Source of the DNA: an uncultured Clostridia bacterium
GTDB taxonomy: Bacteria > Bacillota > Clostridia > Monoglobales > Firm-18
Reading direction: 5' to 3'
Length of the DNA stretch: 6,436 nt
NCBI GenBank assembly: GCA_937914775.1
Contig: CALDNB010000078.1
Location: forward strand, 1 to 6,436
Positions 1 to 5,979 of this stretch are shown one piece after another. Made by a program: the position numbers and the translations under genes. Under the pieces are notes generated by a model that was given only the letters and a program-made list of their open reading frames with translations, was not told the origin of the DNA and searched no databases. Numbering within the stretch: position 1 is the first letter of the stretch; every line of letters starts with the position of its first letter.

Positions 1-829
1 GAGCGTTTACAAGGAATTCACCCATTAGTCCGGGTTCACCTGTAGCGGGGTCACGAGTGAAAGCAACACCTGTACCGCAATCGTCACCCATGTTACCAAA
101 TGCCATCATCTGTACGTTAACTGCTGTACCCCAAGAATAAGGAATATCGTTGTCACGGCGGTAAACGTTAGCACGTGGGTTATCCCATGAACGGAATACG
201 GCTTCAACAGCACCCATTAACTGTTCTTTGGGGTCTGATGGGAAATCTTTACCGATTTTGCTCTTATATTCTGCTTTAAACTGTGATGCTAATTCTTTTA
301 AATCTTCAGCGCCAAGTTCGATATCCTGTGTAACGCCTTTCTTTTCTTTCATTTCGTCGATAAGTTGTTCGAAGTACTTCTTACCAACTTCCATAACTAC
401 GTCAGAATACATCTGGATAAATCTTCTGTAGCAGTCCCAAGCCCATCTTGGATTGTTTGCTTTTTTAGCCATAACTTCAACAACGTCTTCGTTAAGACCA
501 AGGTTTAAGATTGTATCCATCATACCCGGCATTGATGCTCTTGCACCTGAACGAACTGATACCAAAAGCGGATTTTCTTTATCACCGAATTTTTTACCGC
601 AGATTTCTTCCATCTTTACGATGTACTCCATAATTTCTGCCTGGATATCGTCATTAATCTTTCTGCCGTCATCATAGTACTTAGTACATGCTTCTGTTGA
701 GATTGTGAAACCCTGAGGAACGGGTAGTCCCAAACTTGTCATTTCTGCAAGGTTAGCACCTTTACCGCCTAAAAGTTCTCTCATTGTTGCGTTACCTTCT
801 GTAAAAAGGTACACATATTTTTTACTCAT
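1..829 (-). CDS. ppdK: Pyruvate, phosphate dikinase, N-terminal part (partial, cut by window edge)
   Basis: This cytosolic enzyme interconverts pyruvate + ATP + Pi and phosphoenolpyruvate + AMP + PPi; in fermentative anaerobes it often runs in the glycolytic direction with PPi. I translated 276 codons from the ATG at 829-827; the frame is open to the window edge. The family is about 870-880 residues, so this is the first third: most of the ATP-grasp nucleotide-binding domain. Visible family blocks are GGKGANLAEM (residues 21-30, with the conserved lysine 23), SVRSGARASMPGMMDT (91-106, nucleotide-binding arginines 93 and 97), FRSWDNPRA (near 220) and GTGVAFTRDPATGE (near 255-268). The phosphohistidine and PEP/pyruvate domains lie outside. 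The start is supported by AGGGGG at 838-843, eight bases upstream, and by alignment with the remembered N-terminus of the Clostridium symbiosum enzyme. It lies 44 nt behind clpX with no terminator between them, so co-transcription is likely. The sequence is intact as far as it goes. Confidence 0.97.
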   Translation of the reverse strand, partial: MSKKYVYLFTEGNATMRELLGGKGANLAEMTSLGLPVPQGFTISTEACTKYYDDGRKINDDIQAEIMEYIVKMEEICGKKFGDKENPLLVSVRSGARASMPGMMDTILNLGLNEDVVEVMAKKANNPRWAWDCYRRFIQMYSDVVMEVGKKYFEQLIDEMKEKKGVTQDIELGAEDLKELASQFKAEYKSKIGKDFPSDPKEQLMGAVEAVFRSWDNPRANVYRRDNDIPYSWGTAVNVQMMAFGNMGDDCGTGVAFTRDPATGEPGLMGEFLVNA

Positions 830-873
830 TTCTTTTTCCCCCTAATTCATTAGTATTTATTATAAATTACAAT

Positions 874-2148
874 TTACGCTGTTGCGCTTTTTGTAACATT
901 ATTGTTTGCACCAATTTCTTCCTTATATATTATTTTGGGTTGTGCATTGTCCAAAATACATTCCTTTGTTACAACGACCTTTGAAATGTTGGGGTCTGAC
1001 GGTATCTCGTACATAATTTCTGTCATTAATTCTTCAAGTATAGCCCGAAGTCCACGTGCCCCCGTTTTTCTTTTTACCGCTTTTTCTGCTACCGCAACCA
1101 AAGCGTCCTGTTTAAAATCAAGGTCAACCTTATCGTAAGAAAACAAGGTTTTGTACTGCTTAACAATAGAATTCTTTGGTTTAACCAAAATATCCACAAG
1201 AGCCTTTTCGTCTAAATTATCAAGACAAGCCACAACGGGAAGTCTGCCTATAAACTCAGGGATAAGTCCGAATTTAAGCAAGTCCCCCGGTGTCAGTTCA
1301 GTTAAAATCTCGCCGATTTGTTTTTCGGATTTTGACTTAACCTCTGCACCGAAGCCCAATGTCTTTTTACCAACTCTGTTTTCTATTATTTTTTCCAGTC
1401 CGTCAAAAGCACCGCCGCATATAAATAAAATATTGGTGGTATCAAGTTGAATAAACTCCTGCTGAGGGTGTTTTCTTCCGCCCTGAGGTGGGACAGATGC
1501 AACAGTTCCTTCCAGTATTTTAAGAAGTGCCTGTTGAACACCTTCACCGCTTACGTCTCTTGTTATTGACGGGTTCTCTGTTTTCTTGGTGATTTTATCT
1601 ATTTCGTCAACATATATAATACCGTGTTGTGCTGCCTCTACGTCACCGTCTGCCGCCTGAATAAGTTTTAAAAGAATGTTTTCAACATCTTCACCCACAT
1701 ATCCTGCCTCGGTAAGTGATGTAGCGTCCGCTATTGCGAAAGGCACGTTCAGTATTTTGGCTAAGGTCTGGGCAAGAAGCGTTTTACCGCTTCCTGTAGG
1801 CCCTATCATCAATATATTGCTCTTTTGTATTTCAACGTCGTTGTCTTTTATTGGCATTGTCACTCGTTTATAGTGGTTATAAACAGCAACAGCCAGTTGT
1901 TTTTTCGCATTGTCCTGTCCTATTACGTAACCGTCTAAAATCTCTTTGATTTCTTTGGGCTTTGGAACTACCATTCCTCTTCCGCCGTTATATACTCCTC
2001 TTTTGCTGTCATTTATAATTTCGCCACAAAGTTCAACGCACTCGTTGCAAATATACACGTCGGGACCCGCAATCAGTCTTTCAACCTGATTTTCACTTCG
2101 TCCGCAAAAGGAACATCTTAACTGTTTTGTATCGTCGTTTTTAGGCAT
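874..2148 (-). CDS. clpX: ClpX, ATP-dependent unfoldase subunit of the ClpXP protease
   Basis: ClpX is a hexameric AAA+ unfoldase that recognises substrates, unfolds them and threads them into ClpP. The 424-residue protein has the usual length and is complete. In order it shows: an N-terminal C4 zinc-binding domain (C12, C15, C34, C37); Walker A GPTGSGKT (116-123); the pore-1 loop GYVG (149-152); Walker B IIYVDEID (177-184); a pore-2 region around 194-206; the RKH loop (225-227); the ClpP-docking tripeptide LGF (264-266, within KKTLGFGAE), where many homologues have IGF; the arginine finger R302 in PEFIGRLP; and sensor 2 in GARGLR (363-368). All catalytic motifs are intact. The ATG at 2148-2146 has GAAAGGA at 2157-2163, which overlaps the clpP stop codon. 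The gap to clpP is 13 nt, suggesting translational coupling and matched output of the two partners. The stop is TAA. Confidence 0.99.
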   Translation of the reverse strand: MPKNDDTKQLRCSFCGRSENQVERLIAGPDVYICNECVELCGEIINDSKRGVYNGGRGMVVPKPKEIKEILDGYVIGQDNAKKQLAVAVYNHYKRVTMPIKDNDVEIQKSNILMIGPTGSGKTLLAQTLAKILNVPFAIADATSLTEAGYVGEDVENILLKLIQAADGDVEAAQHGIIYVDEIDKITKKTENPSITRDVSGEGVQQALLKILEGTVASVPPQGGRKHPQQEFIQLDTTNILFICGGAFDGLEKIIENRVGKKTLGFGAEVKSKSEKQIGEILTELTPGDLLKFGLIPEFIGRLPVVACLDNLDEKALVDILVKPKNSIVKQYKTLFSYDKVDLDFKQDALVAVAEKAVKRKTGARGLRAILEELMTEIMYEIPSDPNISKVVVTKECILDNAQPKIIYKEEIGANNNVTKSATA

Positions 2149-2161
2149 TTATTATATCCTT

Positions 2162-2746
2162 TCAAAGTCTTTTATCAATAACTTTATCAATGATACCGTA
2201 GGAAAGTGCTTCCTGCGCTGTTAAGAAATTATCTCTGTCGGTATCTTTTTCTATTGTTTCCAAAGGCTTTCCTGTGTTTTGTGCCAGTATCTCATTTAAT
2301 GTCTGACGGATTTTAATAATTCTGTCAGCGTGAATTTTGATATCTGACGCCTGGCCCTGCATACCGCCCAAAGGCTGGTGAATCATAATTTCACTGTGGG
2401 GCAGAGCATAACGTTTTCCTTTGGCACCGCTTGAAAGTAAAAACGCACCCATACTTGCTGCCATACCTATACATATTGTAGATACGTCGCATTTAATGTA
2501 CTGCATTGTGTCATAAATAGCCATACCTGCTGTTATTGAGCCGCCTGGACTGTTAATGTAAAGACTTATATCTTTATCGGGGTCCTCTGCTTCCAAAAAC
2601 AGAAGTTGTGCTACAACAAGACTTGCAGTTACGTCGTTTACCTCGTCGCTTAAAATGATAATTCTGTCCTTTAAAAGTCTTGAATAAATGTCGTAAGAAC
2701 GTTCACCTCTGTTGGTCTGTTCTACTACTACAGGAACTAAACTCAT
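2162..2746 (-). CDS. clpP: ClpP, ATP-dependent Clp protease proteolytic subunit
   Basis: ClpP is a serine peptidase that forms a tetradecameric barrel and degrades proteins delivered by ClpX or other Clp ATPases. Counting from the ATG at 2746 it has 194 residues, the usual length. The triad is present: S98 in GMAASMG, H123 in MIHQPLGG and D172 in TDRDNF; the oxyanion region SPGGS is at 66-70. The N-terminus MSLVPVVVEQTNRGER matches the Bacillus subtilis form (MNLIPTVIEQTNRGER) and starts at this ATG. An upstream in-frame ATG at 2755-2753 would add three residues, but it directly abuts the AAGGA element, while the chosen start sits nine bases from it, so I prefer 2746. The stop is TGA, the only one among the five complete genes; all the others end in TAA. 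It lies between tig and clpX, the arrangement known from many clostridia and from E. coli. No CtsR-type operator is visible upstream. Confidence 0.98.
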   Translation of the reverse strand: MSLVPVVVEQTNRGERSYDIYSRLLKDRIIILSDEVNDVTASLVVAQLLFLEAEDPDKDISLYINSPGGSITAGMAIYDTMQYIKCDVSTICIGMAASMGAFLLSSGAKGKRYALPHSEIMIHQPLGGMQGQASDIKIHADRIIKIRQTLNEILAQNTGKPLETIEKDTDRDNFLTAQEALSYGIIDKVIDKRL

Positions 2747-2755
2747 ATTTATCAT

Positions 2756-2766
2756 TCCTTTCCTTT
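2756..2766 (-). promoter_or_regulatory. Ribosome binding site of clpP (decides between two starts)
   Basis: On the minus strand this reads AAAGGAAAGGA, two overlapping Shine-Dalgarno cores. The 3'-most core lies nine bases before the ATG at 2746-2744 but touches the ATG at 2755-2753, which favours the downstream start. The upstream core could still serve the longer start with about five bases of spacing, so minor use of it cannot be excluded. The upstream core belongs to one unit of the 23-bp tandem duplication. Confidence 0.7.
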
Positions 2767-2806
2767 ATGAGTTATTCTGCATCTCCTTTATGAGTTATTC
2801 TGCATC
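2761..2806. repeat. Perfect 23-bp tandem duplication across the tig/clpP junction
   Basis: Two identical adjacent copies lie at 2761-2783 and 2784-2806, with plus-strand unit TCCTTTATGAGTTATTCTGC followed by ATC. Read on the minus strand, each unit contains the codons for Asp-Ala-Glu, a TAA stop, a short spacer and an AAAGGA Shine-Dalgarno core. The tig-distal copy (2784-2806) holds the real end of tig; the other repeats it in what is now the leader of clpP. The bases on either side do not extend the match, so it is exactly two copies. This looks like a recent slippage or short duplication event, since no differences have accumulated. Confidence 0.95.
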
Positions 2807-4168
2807 CTTCTTTGTTGTCTTTTTAGTTGTCGTTGTCTTTTTGGCAGTTGTTGTTTTCTTTGCAGGTTCTTTGTCTGCAGTTTTCTTTTCGGGTTTAACT
2901 ACTTTGCAGTTGTCAACAAGAACAGCAACTACCTTTTTGTTTGTAAGTTCTGCTTTAAGTTCGCTTGCAGGGATGTATTTTTTAACATCATCAACAGGCA
3001 TTTTATACATTTCTGCAATGTTTGCGATTTCATCTTCTATTTCTTTTTCAGTTACTTCTACTTTTTCTGCTTTTGCAACTGCTTCTAACATAAGAGATAC
3101 TCTTACCTGTTCTTTTGCTCTGTCTTTAAAGCCTTCTTTGAACTGTTCCATAGTCATTCCCATAATCTGAAGGTATTTCTCAACGTTTAAGCCCTGCTGT
3201 GCAAGTCTCATATCGTAATCTCTTACGATTGCGTCAAGTTGTGTATCTACCATACAGTCAGGAATGTCTGCAGTAATATTTTTCGCAGCAACAGTAATAA
3301 CTTCGTTTTCAATTTCTGCTTTTGCTCTGTCGTCAGCGGCTTTCTTTAATTTTGCTTTAACATCTGCTTTTAAAGCATCAAAAGTATCAAAGTCATTATC
3401 TTTTGCAAACTCGTCATCCAATGCAGGAAGTTCCTTAACGGTAATTCCGTTAATTTTTACTTTGAATGTTGCTTTTGCACCTTTTAGTTCTTCTGCCTGA
3501 TAATCTTCGGGGAAAGTTACTTCAATTTCTTTTTCCTCGCCGATTTTAGCGCCGATTAACTGGTCTTCAAAGCCGGGGATAAACTGACCTGAACCGATTG
3601 TAAGGTCAAATTTTTCACCTTTGCCGCCGTCAAATGCAACGCCGTCTTTAAAACCTTCAAAGTCAATGTTTGCAATGTCGCCTTTTTTAACTGCTCTGTC
3701 TTCTACAGTTACCATTCTGGCATTCTTTTCTGCCATTCTGGAAATTTCTGCATTAACATCCTTTGCGGTTACATTATACTCAGGTTTTTTGATTTCTATA
3801 CCTTTGTATTCGCCTAATGTTACTTCCGGTTTAACTGTTACCTTTGCGATAAGTACAACGGGTTGTCCCTTTTCCAGTGTGTCTATGTCCAATTCAGGAT
3901 TTGACACGGGCTCTAACTGTAATTCGTCAATTGCACTGTCATACGCATCAGGGAATGCAAAGTTAATAGCGTCTTCATATAAAACGCCTTCACCGTACAT
4001 TTTTTCTACCATTTTTCTTGGGGCTTTGCCCTTTCTGAAACCGGGAATGTTGAAATATTTAGCGTTCTTTTTGAATGCCTTGTCCATAGCAACTTCAAAA
4101 GCATCTACGCTTATTTCAAACTTAAATTCCACTGTATTGTTCTCTTTTTTCACTAAAGTTGAAGCCAT
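2795..4168 (-). CDS. tig: Trigger factor, ribosome-associated chaperone and peptidyl-prolyl isomerase
   Basis: Trigger factor binds at the ribosome exit tunnel and shields nascent chains. The protein has 457 residues, about 25-35 more than the E. coli (432) or B. subtilis (424) proteins. Domains in order: an N-terminal ribosome-binding domain (about 1-125) with the signature GFRKGKAPR at 43-51; an FKBP-type PPIase domain (about 155-245, including GDIANIDFEGFKDG and IGSGQFIPGFEDQLIG); and a largely helical C-terminal chaperone domain (about 250-424). The extra length is a Lys/Thr-rich tail (425-457; 12 Lys and 10 Thr of 33). The ATG at 4168-4166 has AGGAAGGAG at 4177-4185, eight bases upstream. 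It is the first gene of the tig-clpP-clpX unit, expressed from the promoter at 4200-4228 with a short leader of about 24 nt. The stop codon lies inside the 23-bp tandem duplication. Confidence 0.98.
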   Translation of the reverse strand: MASTLVKKENNTVEFKFEISVDAFEVAMDKAFKKNAKYFNIPGFRKGKAPRKMVEKMYGEGVLYEDAINFAFPDAYDSAIDELQLEPVSNPELDIDTLEKGQPVVLIAKVTVKPEVTLGEYKGIEIKKPEYNVTAKDVNAEISRMAEKNARMVTVEDRAVKKGDIANIDFEGFKDGVAFDGGKGEKFDLTIGSGQFIPGFEDQLIGAKIGEEKEIEVTFPEDYQAEELKGAKATFKVKINGITVKELPALDDEFAKDNDFDTFDALKADVKAKLKKAADDRAKAEIENEVITVAAKNITADIPDCMVDTQLDAIVRDYDMRLAQQGLNVEKYLQIMGMTMEQFKEGFKDRAKEQVRVSLMLEAVAKAEKVEVTEKEIEDEIANIAEMYKMPVDDVKKYIPASELKAELTNKKVVAVLVDNCKVVKPEKKTADKEPAKKTTTAKKTTTTKKTTKKDAE

Positions 4169-4199
4169 TTTTATATCTCCTTCCTAATTCGTACCCTAT

Positions 4200-4228
4200 A
4201 TTTTACCATACAAAACTGGAAATATCAA
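4200..4228 (-). promoter_or_regulatory. SigA-type promoter for tig-clpP-clpX
   Basis: On the minus strand: -35 TTGATA (4228-4223), a 17-bp spacer, and -10 TAAAAT (4205-4200) preceded by TG plus one base, an extended -10. Transcription would begin near 4193, leaving about 24 nt of leader that carries the tig ribosome binding site. No other minus-strand promoter of similar quality is visible ahead of tig. Start point and strength are inferred. Confidence 0.75.
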
Positions 4229-4297
4229 GACAAATCGGTTAAAAAATTATCAAATATATGTATTTTTTCTTCCATTTATTATTAATTATCACCAAAC

Positions 4298-4328
4298 AAT
4301 GAAATAAACCCCTTGACTTTGTTTCATT
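4298..4328. promoter_or_regulatory. Possible operator: inverted repeat flanking the transporter -35 box
   Basis: AATGAAA (4298-4304) and its reverse complement TTTCATT (4322-4328) are separated by 17 bases and bracket the -35 hexamer at 4313-4318. The placement would suit a repressor of the transporter operon. The arms are AT-rich and only 7 bp long, so chance is a real alternative, and no known regulator consensus is recognised. Confidence 0.25.
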
Positions 4329-4341
4329 TTTTTGGTACAAT
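4313..4341 (+). promoter_or_regulatory. SigA-type promoter for the amino-acid ABC transporter operon
   Basis: -35 TTGACT (4313-4318), a 17-bp spacer, and -10 TACAAT (4336-4341) preceded by TG plus one base (4333-4335), an extended -10. Transcription would start near 4348, about 25 nt before the ATG. The promoter fires away from the tig promoter, and the two -35 boxes are about 84 bp apart. Confidence 0.85.
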
Positions 4342-4373
4342 AAACCATATTTATTCAAAAAGAGGTGTAGAAA

Positions 4374-5165
4374 ATGAAAAACATGAAAAAAATTATTGCA
4401 TTTTTGCTTACTGCAGTTGTTGCTTTATCACTGGTAGCATGCGGTGAGACAGTTGACAACAACGATGGTGCCCCAAAAGCAAAGTACACAATTGCTATGG
4501 ACACAACCTTTGCTCCATTTGAAATGGAAGACGCAGAAGGCAACAGAGTAGGTATTGATATTGAATTGCTTTATGCAATCGCAGAAGACCAGAACATTGA
4601 ATTAGAACTTGACGCAATCGGTTTTGACGGTGCTTTGGCTGCAGTTCAGTCAGGTCAGGCAGATGCTATTATGGCAGGTTGCTCAATTACAGAGAAAAGA
4701 AAAGAAGTTATGGATTTCTCAGACCCATACTTTGATTCAGGTATCGCAATGGGTATCGCAAAAGACAGCGACATCAAAGGTTATGAAGATTTAAAAGGCA
4801 AAGTTGTATGTGCTAAAACAGGTACAGAAAGTGCTACATTCATTAACGGTGAAAACGGCGTTGGCGGCTTAAAGGACGAAATCGGCTTTACAGTTGCACT
4901 GTTTGACGATTCTCCCACAATGTACGAAGACGTAAAAGCAGGTAACTCTGCTGCATGTTTTGACGACTATCCTGTACTTGGTTACTCAATCGCACAGGGC
5001 GTTGGCTTAAAAATGGTTACAGAAATGGAAAGAGGCTCATCTTACGGCTTAGGCGTTAAAAAAGGTGAAAACGCTGAACTTCTTGCAATGTTCAATGAAG
5101 GTTTAAAAAATCTTCGTGAAAGCGGAAAATATCAGGAAATACTTGACAAATACATTCAGAAGTAA
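4374..5165 (+). CDS. Polar amino-acid ABC transporter, substrate-binding lipoprotein (SBP family 3)
   Basis: This extracytoplasmic receptor captures an amino acid and delivers it to the membrane permease. The 263-residue protein begins with a lipoprotein signal: a basic start (MKNMKK), a hydrophobic core, and the lipobox LVAC with lipidated C23. The mature part matches the bacterial extracellular solute-binding protein family 3: TFAPFEMED (45-53), GIDIELLYAIA (60-70), FDGALAAVQSGQADAIMAG (84-102), SITEKRKEVMDFSDPYF (104-120) and CFDDYPV (195-201). By family analogy R109 would bind the substrate alpha-carboxylate and an Asp at 197/198 the alpha-amino group. The exact ligand (glutamine, glutamate, histidine, cystine or other) cannot be told. 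The start is supported by AGAGGTG at 4361-4367, six bases upstream; a second ATG at residue 4 is less well spaced. The permease gene follows after 19 nt. Confidence 0.96.
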   Translation: MKNMKKIIAFLLTAVVALSLVACGETVDNNDGAPKAKYTIAMDTTFAPFEMEDAEGNRVGIDIELLYAIAEDQNIELELDAIGFDGALAAVQSGQADAIMAGCSITEKRKEVMDFSDPYFDSGIAMGIAKDSDIKGYEDLKGKVVCAKTGTESATFINGENGVGGLKDEIGFTVALFDDSPTMYEDVKAGNSAACFDDYPVLGYSIAQGVGLKMVTEMERGSSYGLGVKKGENAELLAMFNEGLKNLRESGKYQEILDKYIQK

Positions 5166-5184
5166 TACAAGGTGGTATTGGTAA

Positions 5185-5856
5185 ATGGAATTTCTTAAAT
5201 TACTTGCAGAAACCTTTCCAAGGTTTGTTCCTGCAGTATGGGTTACAGTAAAAATAACGGTTTTAGGTCTTTTACTGGCTATGCCTTTAGGCTTAATTTC
5301 CTGTTTTATGAAAATTTCAAAAATTAAAATTCTGCAACTTATATCTGACGTTTTTGTGTGGGTAATACGTTCAACACCAATGATAGTTCAGGCATTCTTC
5401 CTGTATCTTGGTCTTCCCCAGTTAACAGGCGGAAAAATTGACGTATCGGTTGCAAGTGTAATTGTAATTATGGTAAACGCAGGTGCATACCTGTCAGAAA
5501 TTTTCAGAAGCGGTATTCAGTCAATAGACAAAGGACAGATGGAGGCTGCACGTTCACTTGGCATGGGAGTTTCAATGTCAATGTTTTACATTATACTTCC
5601 CCAGGCAATAAGAGTGGTAATTCCGTCAGTTGTAAACCAGTTTATTATAAGTTTTAAAGATACTTCCATTTTATCAGTTATCGGTCTTTCGGAAATTGTT
5701 AAAAAGGGTAAAGAGATTATTGCTTACAACTACCTGTCATTCCAGATGTGGATAATCGTTGCAATATATTATGTAATTATTGTTTCGGTCCTTACAATGG
5801 GTGCAAGATGGGTTGAGCAGAAATTAAAACCGAAAGAAAGCGTTGAAAACGCGTAA
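5185..5856 (+). CDS. Polar amino-acid ABC transporter permease (His/Glu/Gln/Arg/opine type)
   Basis: This inner-membrane subunit forms the translocation path for the amino acid captured by the upstream lipoprotein. The 223-residue protein has the usual length for the family and about five hydrophobic membrane segments (roughly 17-40, 52-76, 87-107, 142-160 and 185-206). Landmarks are the RSTPMIVQ block (62-69), typical of GlnP/HisM-like permeases, and the cytoplasmic EAA loop (EAARSLGMG at 120-128, then ILPQA at 137-141), which docks onto the ATPase. The ATG at 5185 has AAGGTGG at 5169-5175, nine bases upstream. It is the last gene of a two-gene operon: the terminator begins four bases after the TAA stop. 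No ATP-binding subunit gene follows, although the EAA loop looks intact, so an ATPase encoded elsewhere is implied. A single permease gene suggests a homodimer. Confidence 0.95.
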   Translation: MEFLKLLAETFPRFVPAVWVTVKITVLGLLLAMPLGLISCFMKISKIKILQLISDVFVWVIRSTPMIVQAFFLYLGLPQLTGGKIDVSVASVIVIMVNAGAYLSEIFRSGIQSIDKGQMEAARSLGMGVSMSMFYIILPQAIRVVIPSVVNQFIISFKDTSILSVIGLSEIVKKGKEIIAYNYLSFQMWIIVAIYYVIIVSVLTMGARWVEQKLKPKESVENA

Positions 5857-5860
5857 AATC

Positions 5861-5895
5861 AAAGCACAGAATTTCAACAATTCTGTGCTTTTTTT
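5861..5895 (+). terminator. Rho-independent terminator of the transporter operon
   Basis: A perfect 13-bp stem (AAAGCACAGAATT at 5861-5873 with AATTCTGTGCTTT at 5879-5891) encloses a five-base loop TCAAC and runs into a T tract ending at 5895. It starts four bases after the permease stop. The closing A-T pairs overlap the T tract, so the effective stem is the GCACAGAATT core. Confidence 0.95.
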
Positions 5896-5896
5896 G

Positions 5897-5925
5897 TTGA
5901 CATTGTGTATAATAGTTGATATAAT
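5897..5925 (+). promoter_or_regulatory. Full-consensus SigA promoter for pyruvate:ferredoxin oxidoreductase
   Basis: -35 TTGACA (5897-5902), exactly 17 bp, and -10 TATAAT (5920-5925), with TG plus one base immediately before the -10 (5917-5919). All twelve hexamer positions match consensus, which predicts a very strong, activator-independent promoter. It begins one base after the upstream terminator's T tract. A second TATAAT at 5908-5913 has no usable -35. Transcription would begin near 5932. Confidence 0.92.
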
Positions 5926-5935
5926 GATAGATGGC

Positions 5936-5952
5936 TAATTATGCAATAATTA
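5936..5952. promoter_or_regulatory. Palindrome in the early leader of the PFOR transcript
   Basis: TAATTAT (5936-5942), three bases GCA, then ATAATTA (5946-5952) form a perfect 7-bp inverted repeat just downstream of the predicted transcription start. The position would suit a roadblock operator or a small leader hairpin. All stem pairs are A-T, so the RNA hairpin would be weak and chance is possible. It does not match a Rex or FNR consensus that I know. Confidence 0.3.
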
Positions 5953-5979
5953 AATATATACTAAGGAGGCAAATTATCA

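Noticed and set aside
859..864. TATAAT on the minus strand between clpX and ppdK as a ppdK promoter
   Set aside because: No -35-like hexamer lies 16-18 bp upstream and there is no TG extension. The region is simply AT-rich.
2765..2782. Five-codon mini-ORF (Met-Gln-Asn-Asn-Ser, stop) on the minus strand in the clpP leader, created by the tandem duplication and preceded by AAAGGAG
   Set aside because: The Shine-Dalgarno core touches the ATG with no spacer, so initiation would be poor. The frame is a by-product of duplicating the end of tig.
2747..2830. CtsR or other heat-shock operator in front of clpP
   Set aside because: No GGTCAAA direct heptad repeat and no CIRCE-like inverted repeat is present. 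Isolated GGTCAAA-like strings inside tig coding sequence are single copies.
2712..4187. Long plus-strand open frames opposite tig (2712-3170, 3264-3500, 3621-4187), and similar ones opposite clpX and ppdK
   Set aside because: They are antisense shadows of well-supported genes. Their translations are rich in Ser/Phe/Thr from complementing Lys/Glu/Ala codons and show no recognisable domains.
4355..4543. 62-codon minus-strand open frame opposite the start of the binding-protein gene
   Set aside because: It overlaps a clear lipoprotein signal sequence and promoter on the other strand, and resembles no family I know.
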